64,000 bases of DNA from Myroides oncorhynchi (GTDB lineage: Bacteria; Bacteroidota; Bacteroidia; Flavobacteriales; Flavobacteriaceae): the NCBI RefSeq assembly GCF_020905415.1, contig NZ_JAJJMP010000001.1, positions 2,181,501 to 2,245,500 of the forward strand. The letters are read 5' to 3'. The notes beneath the pieces were generated by a model. It worked only from the letters and a program-made list of their open reading frames with translations. It had not been told where the DNA came from and ran no database searches. A program made the translations under genes and the position numbers. This document shows positions 33,660-41,872 of the stretch, one piece after another; positions within the stretch are counted from its first letter, which is position 1; every line of letters begins with the position of its first letter.

Positions 33660-35225
33660 TTATTTAGCAATATTTATTGCTCTAGTTTCTCTAATTACAG
33701 TGATCTTCACTTGACCTGGGTAAGTCATTTCAGTTTGGATCTTTTGTGAAATGTCGAACGATAGAGTAGCTGCCATTTCATCAGTTACTTTTTCACTTTC
33801 TACGATAACACGTAATTCACGTCCAGCTTGTATAGCATAAGCATTCTTAACCCCGTTAAACTCATTAGCAATACTTTCTAAGTCTTTTAAACGTTGGATG
33901 TATGAATCTAATACTTGACGTCTAGCACCTGGTCTAGCACCTGATATAGCATCACATACTTGGATGATAGGGGCGATCAGCGTAGTCATTTCTATTTCGT
34001 CGTGGTGAGCACCGATAGCATTACATACTTCAGGTTTCTCTCCGTACTTCTCAGCCCATTGCATACCTAAAATTGCGTGTGGTAATTCACTTTCTGTTTC
34101 TGGAACTTTACCGATATCGTGAAGCAATCCAGCTCTTTTAGCTAACTTAACATTTAAGCCAAGCTCTGCTGCCATAAGGCCACATAATTTAGCTACTTCA
34201 CGTGAGTGTTGTAGTAAGTTTTGTCCATAAGAAGAACGATACTTCATTCTACCTATAATTTTTATTAACTCAGGGTGTAATCCATGAATACCTAAATCAA
34301 TAACAGTTCTCTTTCCAATCTCAATAATCTCTTCTTCGATTTGTTTTGTAGTTTTTGCTACAACTTCTTCGATACGAGCAGGGTGAATACGTCCATCTGT
34401 TACTAATCTATGTAGAGATAGACGTGCTATTTCTCTTCTTACAGGATCAAAACAAGATAAGATGATTGCTTCTGGAGTGTCATCTACGATGATTTCTACA
34501 CCTGTAGCAGCCTCTATAGCTCTAATGTTTCTACCTTCTCTACCAATAATTCTACCTTTTACATCATCAGATTCAATGTTAAATACTGATACACAGTTTT
34601 CGACAGCTTCTTCTGTACCAATACGTTGGATAGTATTAATAATAATCTTTTTTGCTTCTTGTTGAGCAGTAAGTTTAGCTTCTTCGATAGTTTCTTGAAT
34701 AGATGCCATAGCATTTGCTTTAGCTTCTGTTTTAAGACTTTCTATGATTTGTCCCTTAGCTTCTTCAGCAGTTAATCCTGAGATAATCTCTAGCTGTTCT
34801 ACTTGAGAACGGTGAAGTCTATCTACTTCTTCTTGCTTTTTCTCAATAATTTCAAGTTTCTGATCATATTCAGCTACTTTTTTCTCTCCTTCATCATTCG
34901 CTTTCTTAGCTTTCGCTAATTCGCTAGAAATTTGAGATTCTTTATCTCTAGTTCTTTTTTCTGCTTCTGCGATTTTCTTATCACGCCCTAAGATTACTTG
35001 TTCATGTTCAGACTTTAACTCTATAAACTTCTCTTTAGCTTGTAATATTTTCTCTTTTTTTATTGCTTCTCCATCTGTCTTGGCATCGCGTATTAGCGTT
35101 TTTGCCTCATTCTGAGCGTTAGACAATATTGAGGAAGCTAGTTTCTTCTCTAGGTACTTCGCTACCATGAAGCCTACTACAGCACCTATTATTGCTGCTA
35201 CCCCAATGTACATTAGTATTTCCAT
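33660..35225 (-). CDS. rny: Ribonuclease Y
   Basis: Membrane-anchored endoribonuclease that initiates mRNA decay. 521 residues. One N-terminal membrane helix (about 3-22) is followed by a long coiled coil (about 25-205, Lys/Glu-rich), a KH RNA-binding domain (about 210-270, with [24 protein letters not shown]) and an HD phosphodiesterase domain (about 335-430) with [13 protein letters not shown]. The order and length match the family. Downstream on the minus strand of zapA and the 6S-like RNA gene, a linkage found in many flavobacteria. It ends at the shared hairpin with xerD. Confidence 0.97.
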   Translation of the reverse strand: MEILMYIGVAAIIGAVVGFMVAKYLEKKLASSILSNAQNEAKTLIRDAKTDGEAIKKEKILQAKEKFIELKSEHEQVILGRDKKIAEAEKRTRDKESQISSELAKAKKANDEGEKKVAEYDQKLEIIEKKQEEVDRLHRSQVEQLEIISGLTAEEAKGQIIESLKTEAKANAMASIQETIEEAKLTAQQEAKKIIINTIQRIGTEEAVENCVSVFNIESDDVKGRIIGREGRNIRAIEAATGVEIIVDDTPEAIILSCFDPVRREIARLSLHRLVTDGRIHPARIEEVVAKTTKQIEEEIIEIGKRTVIDLGIHGLHPELIKIIGRMKYRSSYGQNLLQHSREVAKLCGLMAAELGLNVKLAKRAGLLHDIGKVPETESELPHAILGMQWAEKYGEKPEVCNAIGAHHDEIEMTTLIAPIIQVCDAISGARPGARRQVLDSYIQRLKDLESIANEFNGVKNAYAIQAGRELRVIVESEKVTDEMAATLSFDISQKIQTEMTYPGQVKITVIRETRAINIAK

Positions 35226-35248
35226 AAATGTTTCTATAAATTATATAT

Positions 35249-35412
35249 AAAAAAAGCCCACATTAGTTTGAGTTGTGTAAACTCAAAAAATAACAAGTTT
35301 TGAGTTAGCTTGCTTTTCAAGGATCTGCGCAAGGCAGCATGCTTTAGTTGCAAAGATTCACCCATTTTAATTTGTTGGTGTTAAGTTTATCAAACAGTAC
35401 TAATGTGAGCAG
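35249..35412 (-). ncRNA. ssrS: 6S RNA (ssrS-like)
   Basis: The 219 bases between zapA and rny contain a transcript-like unit on the minus strand. A 12-bp closing stem pairs GCTCACATTAGT (35399-35410) with ACTAATGTGGGC (35256-35267, one G:U) about 155 bases apart, and seven U residues follow the 3' arm. Inner helices include TTTGAGTTTACACAACTCAAA. A rod closed by its own terminator stem, next to zapA, is how 6S RNA is placed in many bacteria. The location and shape support 6S; the sequence was not compared with a covariance model. Confidence 0.68.
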
Positions 35413-35444
35413 TATTTTTAGTATCTTATGTTAAGAACGAATTG

Positions 35445-35753
35445 TTATATTTTCTTCGAGAGTACACGATCTAAAGCCTCATCCAGTCTGATTAAACGCT
35501 CTACAGCTTTATTATAACTGTCTGTCGTATCAATTGTCTTCTGTTCATTTTGTGATGCAAATTGTAGTGCACACATTGCCAGAACATCTTGCTTATCTCT
35601 TACAGCATAGTTTTCTTCAAATTGATGTATCATTAAATCTATCTTCTTAGAAGCGGATCTCAGTCCTTCTTCTTGAGAATAGGCTACTGTTAGAGGATAA
35701 ACTCTATCAGCGATAGATAGTTTAATTTTTAATTGTTCATCTTTTTGACTCAT
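35445..35753 (-). CDS. zapA: Cell division protein ZapA
   Basis: FtsZ-ring-associated protein of 102 residues that bundles FtsZ filaments. LKIKLSIADRVYPLTVAYSQEEGLRSASKKIDLMIHQFEENYAVRDKQDVLAMCALQFA-type organisation is standard: N-terminal beta domain, then a long helix for coiled-coil dimerisation extending to the C-terminus (YNKAVERLIRLDEALDRVL). The small coiled-coil gene ends 7 bases upstream and is co-transcribed, and the 6S-like RNA lies just downstream. Confidence 0.93.
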   Translation of the reverse strand: MSQKDEQLKIKLSIADRVYPLTVAYSQEEGLRSASKKIDLMIHQFEENYAVRDKQDVLAMCALQFASQNEQKTIDTTDSYNKAVERLIRLDEALDRVLSKKI

Positions 35754-35760
35754 ACTTTCC

Positions 35761-36051
35761 TTATTTTGTGAGATGAGCTATACATTGATCTATTTCTTTA
35801 ATCAATGAATTTATCTTGAGTTTCGTATCTCTTCTGTTTTCTTCACTGCCCAATAATGAATTTGCTAATTGTAATGATTCATATTTTTTATAAACAGAGT
35901 CTAATTGTGCCTCGTTTTTTTGAATCTCCTCTTGTGCAATCAACAAATTACTTTTCAGTTGTTTGTTCTCTGCTTCTAAGGTACTTAGTCTTTGCATAAG
36001 TTTAGCAAACTTTACCTCTAAAGAATTAATTATATCAGTTAGTTCGCTCAT
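35761..36051 (-). CDS. Small coiled-coil protein upstream of zapA
   Basis: 96 residues, almost entirely one predicted coiled coil with heptad spacing of Leu/Ile (LEVKFAKLMQRLSTLEAENKQLKSNLLIAQEEI), followed by a short C-terminal helix (INSLIKEIDQCIAHL). No catalytic residues. The size, the coiled coil and the 7-base spacing to zapA resemble a ZapB-like divisome partner, but similarity to ZapB itself cannot be shown. First gene of the zapA transcript; the 187-base divergent space to the M23 peptidase contains its promoter. Confidence 0.8.
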   Translation of the reverse strand: MSELTDIINSLEVKFAKLMQRLSTLEAENKQLKSNLLIAQEEIQKNEAQLDSVYKKYESLQLANSLLGSEENRRDTKLKINSLIKEIDQCIAHLTK

Positions 36052-36238
36052 TATACTTTTTATTCACTATCCTTTCAACAAAGTTACGATTTGTATTTAA
36101 ATTTAAAAAAGTTTTCTATAAAAAAAAAGGTAATTTGTCTTTTTGATTAAATTGCTGTTAGCTATGTCTTTCATTTTTAGTGATAATGCTATTTTTTATA
36201 GGGTTATTATGTATTTTAGCTGAAAAGTTTTAAAAATT

Positions 36239-37930
36239 ATGAAAGTTAAAATACTTGCTGGAGTATTCCTTAGTGCATTTAGCAGTTTTGTGTCTGCTCA
36301 GAATTCAGAATCATTTGATAGTCCTCTTAATATTTCTATTCATGCATCTGGTAATTTTGGAGAACTTAGGGGCACACATTTCCACACTGGATTAGATATA
36401 AAAACCCAACAGCGTATAGGATTGCCTGTCTATGCTCCAGCTGATGGATTTGTATCTCGTATAAAAGTGTCTACTTGGGGATATGGTAAGGCATTGTATA
36501 TTGATCATCCTAATGGTCAGACTACAGTATATGGACATCTTGATTCTTATGCTGGAGATATTGGAAGTTTAGTATTAAACAGACATTATGCTGAAAAGAA
36601 TTTTGAAATCGAGATTTTTCCTAAAAAGAATGAGTTGACTGTAAAAAAAGGACAGATTATCGCATATACTGGTAATACTGGAGGATCTGGTGGACCTCAT
36701 TTGCATTATGAAATTAGAGATACTAAAACTCAAAATATTATAAATCCTCTAAAAGAGGGAATGAGTAAGTTATTGACAGATACACAAGCTCCTACTATAA
36801 ATGGATTATATGTGTATCCAGTGGGGGATAATGCAGTTGCTAATGAGAGTGAATCTCCTAGTCAGCTATCTTATATTACGCAAAAGGATGGTACTTTGTT
36901 AAGTAGTGGAGTTAAAGCGAGTGGAGATATTAGTTTTGGTATTGATATTCACGATACAGCTAATTTTAATACAAATAAGAACGGTGTATATATGGTGGAA
37001 ACATCTGTAAATGGTAAAGCTTTGTTCTCTTACAAGTTTGATTCTTTTTCATTTTCAGAAACGGGTTACGTGAATGCCTTAATAGACTATGAACGTTATC
37101 TGTCAACCAAAAAGAAAGTACAAAAACTGTTCTTTGAAAAACCATATAGTTTGTCAGTATTATCAGTTGATGTAAACAAAGGTGTTTTTAATATAAAAAG
37201 TGGAGAGAATTATAATTATACTGTAGTATTGTCTGATTATCATGGAAACAAAACTACGATTGTTATTCCTGTAGAGCACTCTAGTGCTACAGCTAAGACT
37301 AAAAAAGTGAAACCTAAGGGAGAGTTTAAAATTAACTCTGACAGAGATTATATCTTTGAAAGAAAGAATGTAACTGTAAGTATTCCTATCAAGACATTCT
37401 ATAATGATTTCTTAATGGATATGTCAGTTGAAGATGATGTGCTAAAATTGCATAAACCTATAGTGCCATTAGCGAAGAGCTTGTTGATTACTTTTGATAC
37501 TTCTACAATGAATATTTCTAATCGAGATAAAGCATTTATTGGTAGGGTAGACGGAGGTAAAAGAGATTATTTTAGGACTGCAAAAAAAGGAAATATTTGG
37601 ACTATTTATGCCAAAAGCTTTGGCGATTATAAGATATTGATTGATGAAAAGGCTCCAACTATTGAGAAGCCAAGTTTTACAGAAGGACAATGGTTGAGTA
37701 CTGCATCTGAGATATCTTTTATAGTAAGAGATGATATGTCTGGTATATCTACTATCAATGGATATATCAATGGGAACTGGATATTGTTAGATTATGATTA
37801 TAAAACGCGTAAAATCATACATAAATTTAGCGACAACAAAGTTGTTTCAGGACGTAATGATGTCATTATAAAAGTAAAAGATAATGTTGGAAATGAGGGA
37901 ATATTTGAGTCTCATTTTTTTAGAGAATAG
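36239..37930 (+). CDS. M23-family zinc metallopeptidase
   Basis: Secreted peptidoglycan hydrolase-like protein of 563 residues. A signal peptide ends near residue 20 (SSFVSAQ). The LytM/M23 domain lies unusually near the N-terminus (about 40-185): HFHTGLDI supplies His and Asp, GYGKALYIDHPNGQTTVYGHLD the central block, and GGPHLHYEI the final His ligand. All four metal and catalytic positions are kept, so it is probably active. About 370 residues of beta-rich sequence follow, with two immunoglobulin-like modules (around 375-480 and 480-563). Endopeptidase action on stem-peptide cross-links is the family expectation. Confidence 0.9.
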   Translation: MKVKILAGVFLSAFSSFVSAQNSESFDSPLNISIHASGNFGELRGTHFHTGLDIKTQQRIGLPVYAPADGFVSRIKVSTWGYGKALYIDHPNGQTTVYGHLDSYAGDIGSLVLNRHYAEKNFEIEIFPKKNELTVKKGQIIAYTGNTGGSGGPHLHYEIRDTKTQNIINPLKEGMSKLLTDTQAPTINGLYVYPVGDNAVANESESPSQLSYITQKDGTLLSSGVKASGDISFGIDIHDTANFNTNKNGVYMVETSVNGKALFSYKFDSFSFSETGYVNALIDYERYLSTKKKVQKLFFEKPYSLSVLSVDVNKGVFNIKSGENYNYTVVLSDYHGNKTTIVIPVEHSSATAKTKKVKPKGEFKINSDRDYIFERKNVTVSIPIKTFYNDFLMDMSVEDDVLKLHKPIVPLAKSLLITFDTSTMNISNRDKAFIGRVDGGKRDYFRTAKKGNIWTIYAKSFGDYKILIDEKAPTIEKPSFTEGQWLSTASEISFIVRDDMSGISTINGYINGNWILLDYDYKTRKIIHKFSDNKVVSGRNDVIIKVKDNVGNEGIFESHFFRE

Positions 37931-37978
37931 TAAATACTATTAAAAGAACTAATTAGCGAATTGCTATTATTTATGAAT

Positions 37979-38010
37979 AGAGAACTGTGTAAGCGGTTCT
38001 CTTTTTCTTT
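37979..38010 (+). terminator. M23 peptidase gene terminator
   Basis: Stem AGAGAAC/GTTCTCT with a 10-base loop and a T-rich tail (TTTTTCTTT). Confidence 0.8.
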
Positions 38011-38065
38011 CTATAATCGTTGAAAAAATGATTATTATAGATGTATAATGGAATTACTATTTGTG

Positions 38066-38073
38066 TATCTTTG
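38066..38073 (+). promoter_or_regulatory. -7 box of the EF-hand-like lipoprotein gene
   Basis: TATCTTTG, 18 bases before the chosen ATG; it lies downstream of the alternative start at 38041, which it rules out. Confidence 0.6.
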
Positions 38074-38091
38074 GACTATAAAATTTCTATT

Positions 38092-38850
38092 ATGAAAGTA
38101 AGAGGTGGATTATTGTTAGGAGCGATTTTGTTAGTAGCAGTAGCTTGTAAACAAGAAGCAGAAAAACCTAAAGTTATCTATAAAGAAGACGGTACTTCTG
38201 AAGTCGCAACAGAGACAATTAAAGAAAAAGACCGTACTGAAGATATTCGAATTGCTGATTTGCCTGTATTAATGGGACAGTCGGATTATTTAGTTCATCC
38301 TATAGGCGAAGTACGTGTATATAGTTATTCTTCTAAAAGTGGAATGAGTAAGGTAAATCAAACATCTTATACCGTATCTAATTATGCACCTTTTGAATTA
38401 ACAGGGTATCTAGAGAATATTATGTTTCAACATAAGGACTCAGTACAAATTAGACCTTTGACTAATAAGAAGATACAAATACAAAGTGTCACTTATTTAA
38501 ACACAATAGCTGAAAAAACAAAAAAGAATATCTTGGTATATAGCATGTTTGACGCTGATACAAATCGAGATGGTAAACTAGATTCTAACGATATTAAGAC
38601 ATTGTATATCAGTAGAGGTAATGGAATGAACTTGAAGAAATTGACAGTGGATTTGCACGAACTATTAGATTGGACTGTGATTGATTCTCAAAATAGACTG
38701 TATTTTAGAAGTATTGAAGATATTAATAAAAATGGTGCTTTTGATAAAGACGATAACGTGAACTATTATTATATTGATTTATTGAGTAAAGATTGGGAGA
38801 TCATAAGTTATGATCCTTTTAGTGTCAATAAGCCTATTGAGATAGAATAA
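38092..38850 (+). CDS. Lipoprotein with EF-hand-like loops
   Basis: Secreted lipoprotein of 252 residues, family not recognised. The signal peptide ends with VAVAC (lipidated Cys at about 19). Two calcium-loop-like segments are visible, DADTNRDGKLDSND and DINKNGAFDKDD, with Asp/Asn at alternate positions as in EF-hand or dockerin loops. The rest is beta-rich. The frame stays open 17 codons upstream to 38041, but a -7 box sits within that part, so 38092 is the start. Single gene with its own terminator, facing a convergent SRPBCC gene. Calcium binding is a prediction from the loops alone. Confidence 0.75.
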   Translation: MKVRGGLLLGAILLVAVACKQEAEKPKVIYKEDGTSEVATETIKEKDRTEDIRIADLPVLMGQSDYLVHPIGEVRVYSYSSKSGMSKVNQTSYTVSNYAPFELTGYLENIMFQHKDSVQIRPLTNKKIQIQSVTYLNTIAEKTKKNILVYSMFDADTNRDGKLDSNDIKTLYISRGNGMNLKKLTVDLHELLDWTVIDSQNRLYFRSIEDINKNGAFDKDDNVNYYYIDLLSKDWEIISYDPFSVNKPIEIE

Positions 38851-38853
38851 AAC

Positions 38854-38889
38854 AACAAAAAACTCGTGAGATATCACGAGTTTTTTGTT
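38854..38889. terminator. Bidirectional terminator
   Basis: Perfect 16-bp stem AACAAAAAACTCGTGA with its inverse ending at 38889, 4-base loop. It slightly overlaps the stop codon of the convergent SRPBCC gene. Confidence 0.9.
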
Positions 38890-39325
38890 ATAAGATATTG
38901 TGATTATTTATCGAATTTTCTGCTTTCTCTTTTAACGATTTATTCATCGCTATAAATCCAAGTAAAGTACTTGTGTTTAATTGTTTTTTTAAAAGAGGAA
39001 TTAGAATTCCAGAAAATTCCTCTTTATGAATAAATAGACAGTTGTGTTCATCTAGTTCTTTTAGTTCAAACTGATGGTGACCATCAAATATCCCTCGGAT
39101 AAATAATTTTCCCTTCCAGCTAAAGAATTCTTCTGTTTTGTAGGTATGGACAATTGGCTTAAATTTCATTGTTGGAAGTTCTATTTCTAAAGCCATACCT
39201 ATGTTTGCTGTCCCTCGAATGGATTTGATAAAAGGATTCCATTGAGCGTAATTCTCAAAATCCATAAGAATATTCCAAACCTCTTTCTTGTTTGCCTGGA
39301 TGTGTATGCTTGTTTCTAATTTCAT
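38888..39325 (-). CDS. SRPBCC-family protein
   Basis: 145-residue helix-grip protein of the polyketide-cyclase/dehydrase-like group. LETSIHIQANKKEVWNILMDFENYAQWNPFIKSI is the typical N-terminal strand-helix-helix, followed by strands LEIELPTMKFKPIVHTYKTEEFFSWKGKLF and a long C-terminal helix with KQLNTSTLLGFIAMNKSLKEKAE. A hydrophobic ligand pocket is expected; no ligand is known. Upstream on the minus strand is a perfect FNR-type box TTGAT-TAAT-ATCAA (39376-39389), about 40 bases before the predicted transcription start, so activation by a Crp/Fnr protein is likely. Confidence 0.85.
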   Translation of the reverse strand: MKLETSIHIQANKKEVWNILMDFENYAQWNPFIKSIRGTANIGMALEIELPTMKFKPIVHTYKTEEFFSWKGKLFIRGIFDGHHQFELKELDEHNCLFIHKEEFSGILIPLLKKQLNTSTLLGFIAMNKSLKEKAENSINNHNIL

Positions 39326-39343
39326 ATCGTTGCTATTTGATAT

Positions 39344-39351
39344 GACAAAGG
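39344..39351 (-). promoter_or_regulatory. Probable -7 box of the SRPBCC gene
   Basis: AACCTTTG on the minus strand (7 of 8 to TAnnTTTG), 19 bases before the start codon and roughly 40 bases from the centre of the FNR-type box, a class II activator distance. Confidence 0.4.
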
Positions 39352-39375
39352 TTAATATTACTGAAAATGTATTTC

Positions 39376-39389
39376 TTGATTAATATCAA
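39376..39389 (-). promoter_or_regulatory. FNR-type box
   Basis: TTGATTAATATCAA is an exact match to the FNR consensus TTGAT-N4-ATCAA, extended to a 9-bp palindrome TTTCTTGAT/ATCAAGAAA (39372-39393). It lies upstream of the SRPBCC gene. A Crp/Fnr regulator with the E-x-x-S-R recognition helix is encoded 2.5 kb away at 41873. Confidence 0.65.
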
Positions 39390-39450
39390 GAAAATATGCG
39401 TATCTCTGAATGCACTCTTTACAATTGTGCTTGATTAACGCTTTTCAGTT

Positions 39451-40011
39451 TTATTCCTTTTTTATGATAAAATCATCGTGGGCAGTTTCGCCTAAATTGA
39501 AGTGTAACACTTCTCCGAAACCTATAGGTAACTTAAAAGTATTGCTTAGAGGAGTCTGTAAGATGTAGTTCCATATACATCGTATAGGACCAGCATGAGT
39601 TACTAAGAGTACTTTCTGATATTTCTTATTTCTCAAATCATCTAAGAAAGAAGATACTCTTTCTTGTACACTTAACAAGTTTTCGCCATAAGGTGGACAA
39701 ACTTGTGTTATATTGTCCATCCAGTTTTGCACTTGCTCTTTGGGGATTTCATCCCATTTAGTCATTTCCCAAGTTCCAAAATTCATTTCCTGCAAACGAT
39801 TATCTGTTGAATACTGTTGTGATAAACTATCAGCAATAAATGTGCATCGTTTTAATGGGCTTGTGATAACTACATCTATATCAGTAGGTATCCTTTTTTT
39901 TAATAGATTGACCTCATCAGGGTAGTCATTTAACAAGTTTACATCTGTCTGACCATAGCAATACCCTGGAGGCACATCTACTTTCGTATGTCGTATTACA
40001 TAAATTTCCAT
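39451..40011 (-). CDS. cobC: Alpha-ribazole phosphatase-like histidine phosphatase
   Basis: Histidine (phosphoglycerate-mutase-type) phosphatase of 186 residues. EIYVIRHTKVDVPPG carries the phosphorylated His, VITSPLKRCTFIADSL and LQEMNFGTWEMTKWDEI are the CobC-like blocks, and VTHAGPIRCIW holds the second His. Position next to cobS and cobT supports removal of the 5'-phosphate of alpha-ribazole in the lower-ligand arm of cobalamin synthesis. It overlaps the end of cobS by 16 bases and is the last gene of the three-gene operon. Confidence 0.9.
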   Translation of the reverse strand: MEIYVIRHTKVDVPPGYCYGQTDVNLLNDYPDEVNLLKKRIPTDIDVVITSPLKRCTFIADSLSQQYSTDNRLQEMNFGTWEMTKWDEIPKEQVQNWMDNITQVCPPYGENLLSVQERVSSFLDDLRNKKYQKVLLVTHAGPIRCIWNYILQTPLSNTFKLPIGFGEVLHFNLGETAHDDFIIKKE

Positions 40012-40772
40012 AGTGTTAGTGTTGTTAAGTAGAATAGAACTTCACATACTTGCTGGATAGTGCCTAAGCAGTCTCCTGTATATCCGCCTATATGTTTTTT
40101 AAAGTATGTAGTTAAGTATATTTTTCCAATGTAGCTAATAAAAAATGCACTGATGAATAACCAATTATCAAATAAAAGATAGGGGATCAACGTAATGATA
40201 AATGAAAAAAACAATGAATTATATCTAAGTTTTTTATTTGCCATTGGTTTAGACTTACTATCATCAGTATCTCTGACATATTTATGTGTGTAAATTGTAG
40301 TTGCAGCATGAAATCTACTTGTTACATGTCCATTGAGCATAGTTGTCAAGAGGAGTGTCGTAGATAAATGAGCCAACTCAGTTAATGCCAAAACCTTTAA
40401 TAGTAATAATAAGACGATACCGATTACTCCATAAGCCCCAATGCGGCTGTCTTTCATAATAGTCATAATCTTCTCTTTGCCGTATCCTCCTCCGAAAGAG
40501 TCACATATATCTGTGAATCCATCTTCGTGAAATGCTCCTGTAAGTAATACAGTTCCTATGATAGATAATACTATTGCTATCTCTTCAGAGAATAAGTATG
40601 ATGCACAGAAATAGATGAGTACAGACATTGCCCCAACGATATAACCGATAAGTGGAAAGTACTTCTGTGACTTGTTCATAATCTCATGGCTATAAGGTAT
40701 CTTAAATGGAATAGGTATCCTAGTAAAGAACATGATAGCTGTGAGAAAATAAGTCAATTCTCTTTTTATCAT
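39996..40772 (-). CDS. cobS: Adenosylcobinamide-GDP ribazoletransferase
   Basis: Integral membrane cobalamin synthase of 258 residues that joins alpha-ribazole(-phosphate) to adenosylcobinamide-GDP. FFTRIPIPFKIP at the start, TGAFHEDGFTDICDSFGGGYGKEKIMTIMKDSRIGAYG as the signature Asp-rich active site, and five to seven membrane helices are all present. It lies between cobT and cobC with a 4-base and a 16-base overlap. No cobU gene is found in this window, so the activated cobinamide must be made elsewhere. Confidence 0.95.
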   Translation of the reverse strand: MIKRELTYFLTAIMFFTRIPIPFKIPYSHEIMNKSQKYFPLIGYIVGAMSVLIYFCASYLFSEEIAIVLSIIGTVLLTGAFHEDGFTDICDSFGGGYGKEKIMTIMKDSRIGAYGVIGIVLLLLLKVLALTELAHLSTTLLLTTMLNGHVTSRFHAATTIYTHKYVRDTDDSKSKPMANKKLRYNSLFFSFIITLIPYLLFDNWLFISAFFISYIGKIYLTTYFKKHIGGYTGDCLGTIQQVCEVLFYLTTLTLWKFM

Positions 40773-41773
40773 TTATTAGAAACATTAGCAGATTCGAAGC
40801 TCGCCATTTCATTTAGAAATGCAATAGCATTTTGTATTAAAGGGTAGGCAAGTGCACAGCCAGTACCTTCTCCTAAACGTAGATTCATGTTTAGTATAGC
40901 TTGTTCTTCGAATGAACGAAGTAATAACTGATGCCCTATCTCATCTGATTTATGACAGAAAATCGCATTGTCTATGATGTTAGACTCTAAATTAGATGCA
41001 CATAGAAAAGCACTAGAAGCTATAAATCCATCTACTAATATAACCATACCTTGTTTATAAGCTTCTAGCATTGCAGCACATATTTGCGCAATTTCAAAAC
41101 CCCCAAATTCTAGTAGGGCTTCTTTAGCATCTTTAGGTTTAGGATGCGTCTCTAGTATGGATGCTAAAATTGTTTTTTTGCGTTGTAGTCCATTATCATC
41201 TAATCCAGTACCTCTGCCTACACATCGGTCTATAGGCAATTCTAATATTGAACTCATCAATAATGATGCAGACGAAGTATTGCCAATACCCATTTCGCCA
41301 AAACCGATAATATTGGTGCCTTTAACCGCAATGTCCTTTACTATTTTAGCACCTGATTCAAAACAAAAATCAAGTTCTTGTTTTGTCATTGCATTTCCCG
41401 AAATCATATTATTAGTTCCAAATCCTGCTTTAGCTTCAATTAAATTAGGATGAGGGGTAAATGATTTGTTAACTCCTGCATCTACTATTTTTAAATCGAT
41501 ATTATTTTGTTTACAAAAAACATTAATGGCAGCTCCTTCCGACAGGAAATTTAGTACCATTTGATAGGTTACTTCACTTGGATAGGCGCTTACACCTTCT
41601 TTAGCAAGACCGTGGTCTGCTGCAAACACAACAATAGTAGGATTTGTTAGTTTTGGTGTTAAAGTATTTTGGACATTACCTATTTTGTATGCTATTTTCT
41701 CCAATAGCCCTAAAGCTTTAAGTGGTTTTGTCTTTAAGTCTATTTTTCTTTGTAATTGTTCTTTTATATTCAT
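40769..41773 (-). CDS. cobT: Nicotinate-nucleotide-DMB phosphoribosyltransferase
   Basis: Cytoplasmic enzyme that makes alpha-ribazole phosphate from nicotinate mononucleotide and 5,6-dimethylbenzimidazole. 334 residues. VVFAADHGLAKEGVSAYPSEVTYQM, GFGEMGIGNTSSASLL and DGFIASSAFLCA are conserved blocks. The frame opens 8 codons upstream (41797), inside the -7 box TATATTTG at 41795-41802, so ATG 41773 is the start. Between them sits the inverted repeat GTGTC-N6-GACAC (41780-41795), in the leader. There is no room for a cobalamin riboswitch upstream. Confidence 0.95.
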   Translation of the reverse strand: MNIKEQLQRKIDLKTKPLKALGLLEKIAYKIGNVQNTLTPKLTNPTIVVFAADHGLAKEGVSAYPSEVTYQMVLNFLSEGAAINVFCKQNNIDLKIVDAGVNKSFTPHPNLIEAKAGFGTNNMISGNAMTKQELDFCFESGAKIVKDIAVKGTNIIGFGEMGIGNTSSASLLMSSILELPIDRCVGRGTGLDDNGLQRKKTILASILETHPKPKDAKEALLEFGGFEIAQICAAMLEAYKQGMVILVDGFIASSAFLCASNLESNIIDNAIFCHKSDEIGHQLLLRSFEEQAILNMNLRLGEGTGCALAYPLIQNAIAFLNEMASFESANVSNK

Positions 41774-41779
41774 TTTATA

Positions 41780-41802
41780 GTGTCTTGGTTGACACAAATA
41801 TA
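41780..41802 (-). promoter_or_regulatory. cob operon -7 box with leader inverted repeat
   Basis: TATATTTG (41795-41802, minus strand) followed by GTGTC-N6-GACAC (41780-41795). The palindrome overlaps the edge of the promoter and could be a repressor site. Confidence 0.45.
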
Positions 41803-41872
41803 GTGGAAATAGTATACAAGAATGCCTATATTCTAATAAGGTTGTTAGTGAATTATATAGATAATTATTAGG

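Noticed and set aside
41774..41872. Cobalamin riboswitch before cobT
   Set aside because: Only 99 bases separate cobT from the Crp/Fnr gene, and no B12-box-like sequence is visible.
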